Assembly: GCA_021794205.1 (NCBI GenBank)
Contig: JAJYRH010000009.1
Coordinates: 1 to 64,000 of the forward strand
Direction: 5' to 3'
Source: a bacterium
GTDB lineage: Bacteria > Vulcanimicrobiota > Vulcanimicrobiia > Vulcanimicrobiales > Vulcanimicrobiaceae
Length of the DNA stretch: 64,000 nt
The translations under genes and the position numbers were made by a program. This document shows, piece by piece, positions 44,893-53,682 of this stretch (its first letter is position 1; every line of letters begins with the position of its first letter). The notes beneath the pieces were generated by a model. It was not told where the DNA came from. It did no database searches and worked only from the letters and a program-made list of their open reading frames with translations.

Positions 44893-47697
44893 ATGAATCG
44901 CGCGACATTTCGCAATGCGTTGGCCGTAGCGCTGACGACCGCATTTCTCGCCGGATGCCACGGAGGCGGCAACTCGATACCGAGCGTCGCAGCCGCCAGC
45001 GGCCCGCGCCACGATATCTCCATCACGATAACACGAGGAAGTGCGACGGCGTCCTCGACCACGCGTGCACCACAAACGATTCCAAATAACGCGCAATCGG
45101 TCGACGCACGCATCTATTCGGGTAGCACCGCAACCGGTGCTCCCGTCTCAACGGCCTGCGTATCTTTTCCGGCTGGCACGACGAGTACCACGCTAACGAT
45201 CGGTTCGCCGATCGGAGTACAAGAAACGATCGTCATTTCATCGTGGAGCGGCACGTGTTCGAACGACGAAGGCTCGGGGCAGTTACTCACTACCTTCACC
45301 GGCACGGGTACGGTGAGCGCAAGCAGCACGACCGTCGCGCAAGTGTTTAACAGCGGAAATCCGATCTCGTTACAGCCTCCCTCCGCCCCGGTCGCCGGAA
45401 CGATTCCGGCGGTGCAGTTCACGAATCTCGGCCCGGTCTGGCAGAACGTCCTGAACAACGCGACGATCGGCGGCGATCTCGCCGGCTCGGGGAAGATTCA
45501 GAGCGTCGTGCCGGTCGGCCCGAGCACGCCGACGAGCCCGGCACGCATTATCTATATCGCGGGCGGCGACGGGAACGGCTTCGAAGTCAACGTTTCTTCC
45601 GGGATCTATAAAACCGTCGACGGTGGCCAAACCTGGTATCCGATCGGGTACGACAACGGGCTCACCGATACGCGCGTGAACGACATCTATGTCGATCAGA
45701 GCAACCCGAACGTCGTCCTCGCTGCGACCTACTTCGGCGGCGTCTTCCGTTCGACCGATGGTGGTTCGTCGTGGACGCAAGTCGACCAGAATGCGCCGGC
45801 AACACATTTCGCACAACTCGGCAGCACCATTTACGTCGCAGATGCAGTCGGAGTCGAACAGTCGACCGATGACGGCGCGACGTGGACAGCCGCCGGCACC
45901 GGCTTTGCCTCGGCGGGGAATGCGTATGGAACCGGTGCCGACAGCATCGCCGCCGCGCCTCCCAGCACGCTCATCGCCGGTGATTACAACGGCTATACGT
46001 GGAGTTTTAACGGCACGACCTGGACGAAGGGCGGGCAACTCGCCGCTACCGCACTTGGATGCGGAACCGGCGGCAATAGCGCTCCCGCCGCGGTGCACAC
46101 GATTGCCATCGACCAGTCGACACCGAGCACCGTCTGGGCGACCGGCTTCTCTTGCACGATGGGCGGCAAAGCCGTCTCTCAGGAGCTCTACCTTTCGACG
46201 AATGGTGGGTCAACGTGGACCGATGTCGCGACGCAAGCGAGCAGCAAGGGAATTGGCGGAAATCCAGCCGGCTACTACGGCTCGCAGATGCTCGCGAATA
46301 GCATCAACGTCGCGCACACCGTTTACATGGGTGCGGAGTTCACCGAATGGACCGCGACGCCGAATACGACGACGACTCCGCCAAGCGCGACCTACACGGC
46401 GGTTAGCGGACAGCAATCGGGATATCAAGGCAATACTTACGGGGATATGCGCGGACTCACCGTCGTCTCCAACGGCGCCGGGGGCGACGCCTGCTACATC
46501 GCCTCGGATCAAGGACTCTACTACCAGGGAACGTGCGGGCAAACCCCGGGACTTCCCACTCCGCTCACTGGCGGACTCTCAACGAATTTCCTCTACGGTT
46601 TTGGCGTCGGCGGCACGGTCGGCAGCGAGACCATTATGACGACGATCCAAGATTTCGGCCCGGCTGCAGCTGCGGTTCCGGGAGGCGGACTCTCGGCATC
46701 GGATTGGACCGGCACCTTCGGCGGCACCTCGTCGCTCGCTGAAGGCGGCGATGCCGAGGTTAGCCCCTTCAAGGCGAGCGACTGCGTCGTCTCGCAAACG
46801 TCGGCACCCGCACTGAGCTACTCGACCGATGGTTGCCATTCGTTCAATCCCTCAAGCCCAAGCACGCTCGCCAGCGTCTCAAGCCTTTCGTTCTCACGAA
46901 AGACGGCAGGCTTGCTCTTCATCGCCGATGGGACCGGCGGACTCTATAAATCGACCGACGACGGGGCGGCGGCGACCGTCGTCACCGGAGCGAATGCACT
47001 GCTCGGAGCGAGCGGAAGCGGCATCAGCTTCATCCGCGTCGATCCGGAGAACGATAACAATCTTTTCGCCATCGTAACGAACGCATCGACCGGCGGCGGG
47101 ACGATCGAATACTCGACCAACGGCGGGTCGACCTGGACGGCGTCGACGACGACCTTCACGACGGCGCCGGCGGCACTCGCCATTAATCCGCAGAACTCGC
47201 TAGACATCGTTGCGGTCGGCGGATCGGGAGCGCTCACCATCTACACGTCGACGAACGGCGGGGTGAGCTTTACCTCATCACCTCCGCCAGGGCTCTCCGT
47301 CGCGCGGCAAGCAATGTCGGTGCTGGCACGTCGCGCGCAGACCTTCCCGCTCCGCTTTGCGCCTCCGCGCCCTCCGTGGCGTTTCGACGGTATCAACGCC
47401 CGTCTCTCACCGCCGGTCGCACCCGAGGAATGGGTCAAAGCGGCGATCCAGCCGCAGTATGCGACGGCGCTCGAGTTTAACCCCAACGCCCCGGCGGGCC
47501 AGGATCCGATCCTTGCCCTCTCGACCGGCTTCGGCCTCTTCGCTTCGCCCGATCTGGGAACGAGCTGGACCCGCCTCGACAACCCAGGCTCGGGTGCGAT
47601 CTCGCGTCGCTTCACCAAGGTGGAGTGGCTCGGCGGTTATCTCTACGCGTCGACCGACGGGCAGGGATTGCTGCGCTCTACCGCACCGCTGCAGTAA
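44893..47697 (+). CDS. Large Asp-box (BNR) beta-propeller lipoprotein
   Basis: This is a 934-residue lipoprotein with lipobox FLAGC (Cys22). Residues 25-190 are a low-complexity and beta-rich region. The remainder is a propeller built from Asp-box repeats: KTVDGGQTW, RSTDGGSSW, QSTDDGATW, LSTNGGSTW, YSTNGGSTW and YTSTNGGVSF. Asp-boxes fold as beta-hairpins in sialidase- and sortilin-like propellers. No catalytic residues of sialidase are evident, so it is likely a binding protein. An unusual Arg/Pro-rich stretch around 47300-47410 interrupts the last repeats. It forms a unit with the preceding small lipoprotein. Confidence 0.75.
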   Translation: MNRATFRNALAVALTTAFLAGCHGGGNSIPSVAAASGPRHDISITITRGSATASSTTRAPQTIPNNAQSVDARIYSGSTATGAPVSTACVSFPAGTTSTTLTIGSPIGVQETIVISSWSGTCSNDEGSGQLLTTFTGTGTVSASSTTVAQVFNSGNPISLQPPSAPVAGTIPAVQFTNLGPVWQNVLNNATIGGDLAGSGKIQSVVPVGPSTPTSPARIIYIAGGDGNGFEVNVSSGIYKTVDGGQTWYPIGYDNGLTDTRVNDIYVDQSNPNVVLAATYFGGVFRSTDGGSSWTQVDQNAPATHFAQLGSTIYVADAVGVEQSTDDGATWTAAGTGFASAGNAYGTGADSIAAAPPSTLIAGDYNGYTWSFNGTTWTKGGQLAATALGCGTGGNSAPAAVHTIAIDQSTPSTVWATGFSCTMGGKAVSQELYLSTNGGSTWTDVATQASSKGIGGNPAGYYGSQMLANSINVAHTVYMGAEFTEWTATPNTTTTPPSATYTAVSGQQSGYQGNTYGDMRGLTVVSNGAGGDACYIASDQGLYYQGTCGQTPGLPTPLTGGLSTNFLYGFGVGGTVGSETIMTTIQDFGPAAAAVPGGGLSASDWTGTFGGTSSLAEGGDAEVSPFKASDCVVSQTSAPALSYSTDGCHSFNPSSPSTLASVSSLSFSRKTAGLLFIADGTGGLYKSTDDGAAATVVTGANALLGASGSGISFIRVDPENDNNLFAIVTNASTGGGTIEYSTNGGSTWTASTTTFTTAPAALAINPQNSLDIVAVGGSGALTIYTSTNGGVSFTSSPPPGLSVARQAMSVLARRAQTFPLRFAPPRPPWRFDGINARLSPPVAPEEWVKAAIQPQYATALEFNPNAPAGQDPILALSTGFGLFASPDLGTSWTRLDNPGSGAISRRFTKVEWLGGYLYASTDGQGLLRSTAPLQ

Positions 47698-47721
47698 AAC
47701 GCGACGACAGAACGTCGAGGA

Positions 47722-47769
47722 GGTTGCGCAGCAACCGTCGTGTCACATCGAGTAGGTTGCGCAGCAACC
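47722..47769. repeat. Two GGTTGCGCAGCAACC hairpin repeats
   Basis: The 15-bp palindrome GGTTGC-gca-GCAACC occurs at 47722-47736 and 47755-47769. Both copies are preceded by TCGAG(G/T)A. The palindromes lie in the 380-bp gap after the Asp-box gene, which has no supported gene. They resemble extragenic palindromic elements. Confidence 0.7.
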
Positions 47770-47798
47770 GTATCGAGATGCGTGTAAAGCACGCGCCG

Positions 47799-47836
47799 CC
47801 TCGATACGCCGCTTTCAGCGGCTACTCGGCGTGACA
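47799..47836. repeat. 38-bp extragenic repeat, copy 1
   Basis: A 38-bp element beginning CCTCGATACGCCGCTTTCAG contains an internal GCCGCT-ttc-AGCGGC hairpin. An identical copy occurs at 48017-48054. Such elements are usually dispersed in many copies in a genome. Confidence 0.8.
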
Positions 47837-48016
47837 GCATTTGTTTCGCTGCGTGGAACTCGCGCACGCGTGCAGCGCGCACGCGGCGGTCGTGACGAGC
47901 GCTTAAGCGAGCGGCGAGGACCCTGACATTGCTTGTCCGAGCCGCGAGCGTCTAGCGAGTTACGAGCGGCGTGGCCGTCGATGCACGCACGTGCAGCGCG
48001 GGCGCGGCGTGCGGCG

Positions 48017-48054
48017 CCTCGATACGCCGCTTTCAGCGGCTACTCGGCGTGACA
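48017..48054. repeat. 38-bp extragenic repeat, copy 2
   Basis: Identical to 47799-47836 over 38 bp, with the same GCCGCT/AGCGGC hairpin. It ends 24 bp before the GNAT gene. The two copies bracket a 180-bp stretch with no recognised gene. Confidence 0.8.
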
Positions 48055-48077
48055 ATGTTCGCTTGCTCGGCGTGAGG

Positions 48078-48524
48078 CTATCGCTCGAGCGCGCGTTCCA
48101 TCTCGACGTGCACGATGCCGGCATCGAGAAATTCGGGGCCGTGCGCGGTGAACCCGGCTCGCTCGTAAAATCCGCGCGCGTGCGTCTGTGCGTGCAGTAC
48201 GACGCGCGGATAGCCGCGTCGCTTCGCTTCATCGACGAGTGCGTCGAGAATCGCGCGCCCGTAGCCAAGCCCGCGAAACTCCGCGCGCACCGCCATGCGA
48301 CCGATCTGCACGGCACCATCGGCGCGCGTGAAGAAACGCCCGGCTGCAGCGGGGCGCCCCTCCCGCAGGAGCAGGGCATGGCAGGCGGATGCGTCGGTAC
48401 GGTCGTGCGCGTCGATCTCTTCCTCTTCGGGGACGCCCTGCTCGCGCACGAATACCTCGCGGCGCACCTCGAACGCTCGTTCCATCCGTGCGCCGTCATC
48501 GACGCCGAAGAGCTCTACCCTCAT
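48078..48524 (-). CDS. GNAT-family N-acetyltransferase
   Basis: A 148-residue GNAT enzyme. The acetyl-CoA-binding motif A is visible as QIGRMAVRAEFRGLGYGRAILDALV (R-x2-G-x-G), followed by VVLHAQTHARGFYERAGF. The N-terminus VRREVFVREQGVPEEEEID is typical of the ElaA-like subgroup. The substrate is unknown. It is divergent from a glycosyltransferase gene across about 20 bp, so the promoters of the two overlap. Confidence 0.85.
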   Translation of the reverse strand: MRVELFGVDDGARMERAFEVRREVFVREQGVPEEEEIDAHDRTDASACHALLLREGRPAAAGRFFTRADGAVQIGRMAVRAEFRGLGYGRAILDALVDEAKRRGYPRVVLHAQTHARGFYERAGFTAHGPEFLDAGIVHVEMERALER

Positions 48525-48544
48525 CGCGGCGAACTTCCGCTCTC

Positions 48545-49618
48545 ATGGCCGAACTCTTCTCGCTTGCAGTCGACGCCCGGATCCTCGCGAGCGATACGCG
48601 CGGAATCGGGCGCTACGCCCGCGCGGTGCTCCGCCGCCTCGCCGAACGGAATGACCTGGCGATCACGCTGCTGCTCCCGGAGCACTTTCCATGGCTTCGG
48701 AAAGGCGCGCTCGCCCGCGCGATCGGTTCGGAGCGCTTTCGTGTCGCCGGCCGCCCCCCGCAGAAGACGCACCTACTCTGGCATCCTGCGAACGGCAGCT
48801 TCTTCTCGGTGCCACGCATCCCGTCGGTCGCGACGATCCACGACGCGGTGCCCTTTCGTTTTCCGAATCCCGATCGCAGCGCGAGCGAGCGCGAACGCGC
48901 ACCTATCCTCCGTTCGGTGCGCGAAGCGACGCATATTATCGCCGTCTCGCAATTCGGCGCATCGGAGCTCTCCGAGGTCTTTGCCCTTCCCCACGAACGC
49001 ATCACGGTGATCCCGCACGGCGTCGAGCCGAGTTTCACGCCCGGAGTCCCCGGCGAACTCCCGGCATCGTTACGCGCCGGCGAGTATCTGCTCTTCGTCG
49101 GCGATCCCGGAACCGAGAGGCGGAAAAACTTCTCGCTGCTCGCCGAGGCCCACGCTCGTGCCTTCCCATCTGGGTGGCCGCCGATTGCGATCGTCGGTCC
49201 TCGCGCGGCCGACTACGGCGCGAGCATCCACGTCGGTGAATTTCGCGACGACGTTGCCGGCCGCGAAAACACCGGGTTGCGCTCGCTCTACCGCGGCGCT
49301 CGCGCGCTCTGCGTTCCCTCGCTCCACGAAACCTTCGGCATGCCTGGCATCGAAGCGATGGCCTGCGGAACGCCGGTCCTCGCGTCGCAGGCGAGTTGTC
49401 TCCCAGAGATCTACGGTGAGGCGGCGCTCTTTTCGCAGCCCGACGATGCAGCGGCATGGAGCGCGAATCTCGCGCGCATCGTCGGCGACGACGCCTTCCA
49501 TGCCGAGCGGCGCGAACGCGGCCTGCAACGTGCCGCTGCATACGATTGGGAACGCAGCGCAGCGGCGCACCTCGAGCTCTTCCAGCGCGTCGCCGCCGAG
49601 GCTGGCGCGCGCCGATGA
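48545..49618 (+). CDS. Glycosyltransferase family 4 protein
   Basis: A 357-residue GT-B fold enzyme. The N-terminal half has LAVDARILASDTRGIGRYAR and HDAVPFRFPNPD. The donor-binding half contains ISVSQFG-like IIAVSQFGASELSEV, LLFVGDPGTERRKNFSLL, and the E-x7-E region HETFGMPGIEAMACGTPVLAS, which binds nucleotide sugar. It probably transfers mannose or a similar sugar to a surface glycan. ATG 48545 is chosen, since the longer frame overlaps the divergent GNAT gene. Its stop overlaps the NUDIX start by 4 bp. Confidence 0.85.
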   Translation: MAELFSLAVDARILASDTRGIGRYARAVLRRLAERNDLAITLLLPEHFPWLRKGALARAIGSERFRVAGRPPQKTHLLWHPANGSFFSVPRIPSVATIHDAVPFRFPNPDRSASERERAPILRSVREATHIIAVSQFGASELSEVFALPHERITVIPHGVEPSFTPGVPGELPASLRAGEYLLFVGDPGTERRKNFSLLAEAHARAFPSGWPPIAIVGPRAADYGASIHVGEFRDDVAGRENTGLRSLYRGARALCVPSLHETFGMPGIEAMACGTPVLASQASCLPEIYGEAALFSQPDDAAAWSANLARIVGDDAFHAERRERGLQRAAAYDWERSAAAHLELFQRVAAEAGARR

Positions 49619-50109
49619 GCGCGCGTATCGAGCGCGTCCATCTCGCAACCGGGCTCTTACGTCGCGGCGACCGCGTGCTGTTGGTCGCGTCGCAATATGC
49701 ATTTCCACGCGATCCGCTCTGGGGGCTCCCCGGCGGGCACCAACGGGGGCGAGAATCGCTCGCGCGGTGTGCCGAGCGCGAATGTTTCGAAGAGACCGGG
49801 CTGCGCGCCCGCAGCGGCGAGTTGCTCTATGTGAGCGAGAGTTTCGACGGCAACACGCAGTATCTCAATAGCACGTTCGCGATCGAAACGGAGGGCGAGC
49901 CGCAGGTTCCGGAGCACGACCCGCGCGTCGTTGCCGTCGAATTCGTTCCGATCTCGGAAATCGCGGCGCGCATGGTCGCCGCCGTGGTGCGCGAACCGCT
50001 GCTCGCAACGCTCGCTAGCCCGGGCGAACGGCGCTACTTCTTCTTTCCGTCGGCCGATGTCAGCGTGCGCTTCGGGCGCTCCCGCCAATCGCGCGCCTCC
50101 AAGACGTAA
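49615..50109 (+). CDS. NUDIX hydrolase
   Basis: A 164-residue pyrophosphohydrolase. The Nudix box GHQRGRESLARCAERECFEETG is complete (G-x5-E-x7-R-E-x2-E-E-x-G). The N-terminal ATGLLRRGDRVLLVASQY and LWGLPGG segments precede it. The last 25 codons overlap the convergent acetyltransferase gene by 76 bp, which is unusually long. ATG 49615 overlaps the glycosyltransferase stop, so it may clean up or edit the sugar-nucleotide pool used by that enzyme (inference). Confidence 0.85.
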   Translation: MSARIERVHLATGLLRRGDRVLLVASQYAFPRDPLWGLPGGHQRGRESLARCAERECFEETGLRARSGELLYVSESFDGNTQYLNSTFAIETEGEPQVPEHDPRVVAVEFVPISEIAARMVAAVVREPLLATLASPGERRYFFFPSADVSVRFGRSRQSRASKT

Positions 50110-50615
50110 GAGACGACATCGACGGGCTCTCCGCCGACCGTCGCACCGCGCGGCAACGTGATATCGCGGGTGAATCCCAAACGTTCGAGCACGGCGATCG
50201 AAGCGGAATTTTGGGGAACGCAGTACGCGCAGAGGCGCTGCAGATGAACCACGTTGAAGGCTTCGTCGATGAGCGCGCTCACCGCTTCGGTCGCGTAGCC
50301 GCGACCGCGAAAGCCGGCGAGCAGCGTATACCCGACTTCGGCGGCACCCGGATCGCGCTCGGGAATCCGTAACGAGATCCAGCCCGCATTCTCACCGCTC
50401 TCACGCGGGACGACGAGCCATTCGTAGCGCCCGTGCTGCCCCGAGCCGAGGTGGAGCGGTCGCCGCGAAACGCTCTCGACGAACGCCGCCAACCGCAACC
50501 CCGGGAGATCCTGATAGGCGCGGAGATCGGCAGCTTGAAGGATCTGCCAGAGTCGATCGGCATTCAGCGCGCTCACCGGTTCCAGTCGCAATCGTTCGGT
50601 CTGCATCACACGCAT
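50034..50615 (-). CDS. RimJ/RimL-type GNAT acetyltransferase
   Basis: A 193-residue acetyltransferase of the RimJ/RimL/YdaF type. It starts MRVMQTERLRLEPV, has VGYTLLAGFRGRGYATEAVSALI (acetyl-CoA loop) and AYCVPQNSASIAVLERLGF. These enzymes acetylate protein N-termini or small amines. AGAGGG precedes ATG 50615; longer upstream frames are GC noise. Its C-terminal end overlaps the convergent NUDIX gene by 76 bp. It is divergent from the DUF3465 gene. Confidence 0.85.
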   Translation of the reverse strand: MRVMQTERLRLEPVSALNADRLWQILQAADLRAYQDLPGLRLAAFVESVSRRPLHLGSGQHGRYEWLVVPRESGENAGWISLRIPERDPGAAEVGYTLLAGFRGRGYATEAVSALIDEAFNVVHLQRLCAYCVPQNSASIAVLERLGFTRDITLPRGATVGGEPVDVVSYVLEARDWRERPKRTLTSADGKKK

Positions 50616-50674
50616 CGGCGAGCCCTCTTGTCGGCAGCAAGCGCGCGCGTGAAGGGAGCGATGGAGGGACCACG

Positions 50675-51010
50675 ATGATACCGATTGCCGCCGCCTATCA
50701 CGCCGACGGGCGTTGCGAAGTAGCTTTTTCGGGACGCGTCCTCGACGCGCCGCACTTTTTCTTCGGCACCAACACACAATGCGAACACGAGGCGTTCGAT
50801 GCGAGTACTCTCGCCGGCCCGGTCGAGATCGTCGACAACGTCGGCCTCGCTCCGCGCATCCCGCTCCATCCCGGCGACCGTATCGAAGTTCGCGGCGAGA
50901 TGGTCCACGATAGCGGTCGCCCCGAACCGATCGTGCATTGGACGCATCGAGATCCCGCGGGAAAGCATATCGACGGCTTCATTCGCGTTCACGGGCAAAC
51001 CTATGCGTGA
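50675..51010 (+). CDS. DUF3465-like protein
   Basis: A 111-residue protein matching the OB-like DUF3465 pattern: GRVLDAPHFFFG, VDNVGLAPRIPLHPGDRIEVRGE, then IVHWTHRDPAGKHIDGFIRV with HGQTY at the end. GGAGGG precedes ATG 50675. No signal peptide is visible, although many relatives are periplasmic. Function is unknown. It overlaps the end of the convergent hypothetical gene by 10 bp. Confidence 0.7.
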   Translation: MIPIAAAYHADGRCEVAFSGRVLDAPHFFFGTNTQCEHEAFDASTLAGPVEIVDNVGLAPRIPLHPGDRIEVRGEMVHDSGRPEPIVHWTHRDPAGKHIDGFIRVHGQTYA

Positions 51011-51648
51011 GTGGCGCGTTTGCGCGCGACAGCGACGTAGTGCCGGAATTCTTTAGGTCCGAAGCCTTCGAAGGCCCGCACGATCTCTTCGTAGCGCGGA
51101 TCGAGGAGCGAACGGCTCTGCACTTCGAGAATACCGTTGGTCGAACGCGAAGCGTCGATATGCATGGAATGGTATTTCGCGGCGGCCGTCGCCCAAAAAT
51201 GGGGATTGCTAAACACGACCGTGCGGCTTCCGCTCTTCCCTCCGACGCTCTGTTTGACGGCGAGGGTATAGATTGCATCGTCTTTCGAGCGCGGCGCCTT
51301 ATCGGTCAGTTTCCAGAGCCCTTTCTGTTCGAGCGCCTCGAAGAAGAACGAAACGTTGTAGGTGCTATGCGGCGGTTGCGTGACCTTTACAAACAAGCCG
51401 TTGTAGCTGCGGACCCGATATCGATATTTTGAAATTCCGTTGATATCGGTAATGTGATACTGCTCTTCGTAAATCGGCGGCTTCGGGTAACGAATCGTCA
51501 GAGTCAGATCGATCGAGCTGGGAGCGTGGGCGACGCGAACGACGCCGTTCCATCGGTTGAGTTCGTCGGCAGCATAAAAATTCCAACCCCAGACGACCAA
51601 AATCACCGTAACGATGCCCATGAAGATGGCGAAACTATGGCGTCGCAT
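51001..51648 (-). CDS. Membrane-anchored hypothetical protein
   Basis: A 215-residue protein with one N-terminal membrane anchor (about residues 5-23) and a periplasmic beta-rich domain (LTIRYPKPPIYEEQYHITDI, HSTYNVSFFFEALEQKG). A Lys/Arg-rich C-terminus follows. ATG 51648 is chosen; an ATG at 51681 is also open but lies deep inside the RNase H gene. No family is recognised. It overlaps the RNase H gene by 14 bp, so translation is probably coupled. Confidence 0.55.
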   Translation of the reverse strand: MRRHSFAIFMGIVTVILVVWGWNFYAADELNRWNGVVRVAHAPSSIDLTLTIRYPKPPIYEEQYHITDINGISKYRYRVRSYNGLFVKVTQPPHSTYNVSFFFEALEQKGLWKLTDKAPRSKDDAIYTLAVKQSVGGKSGSRTVVFSNPHFWATAAAKYHSMHIDASRSTNGILEVQSRSLLDPRYEEIVRAFEGFGPKEFRHYVAVARKRATHA

Positions 51649-52087
51649 CGGCTCGCTCGTTCTCCGACCGTTGTTGTGCATCGAGGACGCGGTTCACGAG
51701 CGCATCCGCAAGTTTATTGAGCTTGCGCGGAACGTGCCCGATATCTACGGATTCAAAGCCGCGTAATAGTTCCAGCGCCCTGCGGTGCAATGGCTGGAGC
51801 GCTGCATTTTTGACGCGATACTCGCCCGAGAGTTGTTTGACGACGAGTTCGGAATCGAGCCGCACGGTGAGCTCTCGCACGCCGAGACGTGCTGCGGCTT
51901 CGAGCCCGGCGAGCAGGCCGTTCCATTCTGCGACGTTGTTGGTCGCATGCCCCAGGTAGCGAAAGGCCTCCTCGATCACCATCCCCCCGTCGTCGACGAG
52001 CACCGCGGCGCCCGCCGCCGGGCCGGGATTACGTCGAGCACCGCCGTCGGCAAAGAGCGTTACGTGTCGGGGCCCCTGCATCTCCAT
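51635..52087 (-). CDS. rnhA: Ribonuclease H (type 1, short archaeal-like form)
   Basis: A 150-residue RNase HI that cleaves RNA in RNA-DNA hybrids. The four acidic residues are in place: Asp in LFADGGARRNPGP, Glu in NNVAEWNGLLAGLEAA, Asp in VRLDSELVVKQLSGEY and Asp in KLNKLADALVNR. The basic protrusion of E. coli RNase HI is absent, as in archaeal and YpdQ-type forms. It is followed by the membrane-anchored protein with a 14-bp overlap and is divergent from the sulfotransferase-like gene. Confidence 0.92.
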   Translation of the reverse strand: MEMQGPRHVTLFADGGARRNPGPAAGAAVLVDDGGMVIEEAFRYLGHATNNVAEWNGLLAGLEAAARLGVRELTVRLDSELVVKQLSGEYRVKNAALQPLHRRALELLRGFESVDIGHVPRKLNKLADALVNRVLDAQQRSENERADATP

Positions 52088-52164
52088 CGCTCTTCGATTA
52101 GCCGTCGCGCACGTTTTCTCCGGCTACCAGGGCGCGCGCGGCGCGCCGAGAAACGTCGTATGCA

Positions 52165-53187
52165 GTGGAAGGCAACAGCGAGAGCAAGACCCTCGTCTTG
52201 CATATCGGTACGCACAAAACCGGCACGACGGCGCTTCAAAGCATGCTGATACTGAACCAGCAGGTCCTCGCTCGGCAGGGGATCGTCGTTCCCAATACGG
52301 GGCGCTTTCACCAGACCGAGGATTACGATACCCCGGGGCATCACGAACTCGCCTGGGCGATCGCAGGGCCGCCACCGTACGCGCTCGTCGCCCGCGTCAT
52401 CGACGAATTGGAGGCGGCCGGGGCGCGCACCGCCGTCATCAGCAGCGAAGAGTTCCATGCGATCCACCACCGAGCCGAAAACATGGCCGCCCTCCGCTCC
52501 GCATTTGCCGCGCGCGGATATCGCACCGTCGTGGTGCTCTACCTGCGCGCTCAAGCCCGCTACGCCGAATCGGTGTTTCAGCAATACATTCGCGATAGCC
52601 AGAGCCCGTCGTTCGTCGACTTCATCGAAGGGATTCTAGGCCGAGGATGCATCGATAACGACGTTTCGCGGCTGGAATTTGAATACAGCCGGATGCTCGA
52701 CGCCCTATCCATCTCATTCGGCGCCGAAAATATCGTCGTCCGCCCCTATCTACCCGACCGCGGTCCCGAACATATCCATCACGACTTTCTGCGCATCGTG
52801 GGCACCTTGCACGGCTCTTTGGAGATGGAATTCAAGATGACGATAGCAAACGAGAGCTACTCCTTGAGAACCTTGCTCCAGACGCTCCATCGCAACCTTC
52901 ACGACGGCGCGTCGATCGAAGACGACGAACTGCTCGCATTCGGTCGCGCGATCTATCCACAGATCGACGAAGCGATCTTCGAGCATCGCTTTCTCCTTCT
53001 GCAATATGCCGAGACGCTCGCTTTTTTGCAACGCTTTGCTCCGGACAATGCCGTCGTCGCCGGACGTTCGGGGGCATTCATTCCGTTTCAATCGCCCGGA
53101 GATATCCCGCCTCCCGAGCATCCCATTTGGGGTGAGTCGGCGATACACCGGGCGATCTTCGATCGAGCCAACACGGCCTGGAGATAG
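52165..53187 (+). CDS. Sulfotransferase-like protein
   Basis: A 340-residue cytosolic protein. Near the N-terminus LVLHIGTHKTGTTALQSML forms a P-loop-like 5'-phosphosulfate binding site, typical of PAPS-dependent sulfotransferases and relatives. A segment AVISSEEF follows, and VVLYLRAQARYAESVFQQY suits the 3'-phosphate site. No second conserved His-based motif can be assigned. The start is GTG 52165; the ribosome site is weak. The acceptor is unknown but could be a surface glycan or lipid. A strong hairpin follows the stop. Confidence 0.7.
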   Translation: MEGNSESKTLVLHIGTHKTGTTALQSMLILNQQVLARQGIVVPNTGRFHQTEDYDTPGHHELAWAIAGPPPYALVARVIDELEAAGARTAVISSEEFHAIHHRAENMAALRSAFAARGYRTVVVLYLRAQARYAESVFQQYIRDSQSPSFVDFIEGILGRGCIDNDVSRLEFEYSRMLDALSISFGAENIVVRPYLPDRGPEHIHHDFLRIVGTLHGSLEMEFKMTIANESYSLRTLLQTLHRNLHDGASIEDDELLAFGRAIYPQIDEAIFEHRFLLLQYAETLAFLQRFAPDNAVVAGRSGAFIPFQSPGDIPPPEHPIWGESAIHRAIFDRANTAWR

Positions 53188-53191
53188 ATGC

Positions 53192-53219
53192 GAGGCGGGG
53201 ACCGGCCGCCCCCCGCCTC
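53192..53219. terminator. Hairpin between convergent genes
   Basis: GAGGCGGGG and CCCCGCCTC pair over 9 bp around a 10-nt loop, between the sulfotransferase-like stop and the hsp20 stop. No T-run is present, so it would be a weak or bidirectional terminator. Confidence 0.5.
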
Positions 53220-53244
53220 TCCCTCGAAACCGATCTCGGCGACC

Positions 53245-53667
53245 TCAGCCCTCTTTGACCTCGATGCGCTTGGGCATGAGCGGCTTGATCGGCGTCAGCT
53301 CGACCTTGAGGATGCCCTTCTCGATGCTCGCCTTCACGGCATTCGCGTCGAGATCTTGCGGCAACGTCACGGTGCGAGAGAACGACCCGCTCCGAATCTC
53401 CCGCCGATGGTAGCGCGCGTCTTTGGTATCGCTCCGTTCGCTATGTACGCCCGAGAGCGAGACGGTATTCCCGCTTACCTCGACGTTGATGTCGCGCGGC
53501 TCGAAGCCGGGTGCGGCGAGTTCCACGACGTATTTTCCATCTTTTTCGTAGAGATCGAGCGGCGTGGCGCCGACATAGTTGAAGCGCGGGAACGTGAAAT
53601 CTAGTAAGGGTTCGAAGACCTCGTCGATCGTCGCGATGTTCCCATTACGGATTTTCGTTATTGACAT
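53245..53667 (-). CDS. Small heat shock protein Hsp20
   Basis: A 140-residue alpha-crystallin-type chaperone that holds unfolded proteins. The central domain runs PLDLYEKDGKYVVELAAPG to RREIRSGSFSRTVTLPQDLD and includes the A-x-x-x-G-x-L signature in SIEKGILKVEL. The C-terminal extension KPLMPKRIEVK has the hydrophobic anchor. GAAAGGAAAG precedes the ATG. The 30 bp upstream are AT-rich and could hold its promoter. It is downstream of the alcohol dehydrogenase remnant on the same strand. Confidence 0.93.
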   Translation of the reverse strand: MSITKIRNGNIATIDEVFEPLLDFTFPRFNYVGATPLDLYEKDGKYVVELAAPGFEPRDINVEVSGNTVSLSGVHSERSDTKDARYHRREIRSGSFSRTVTLPQDLDANAVKASIEKGILKVELTPIKPLMPKRIEVKEG

Positions 53668-53682
53668 GATGGCTTTCCTTTC

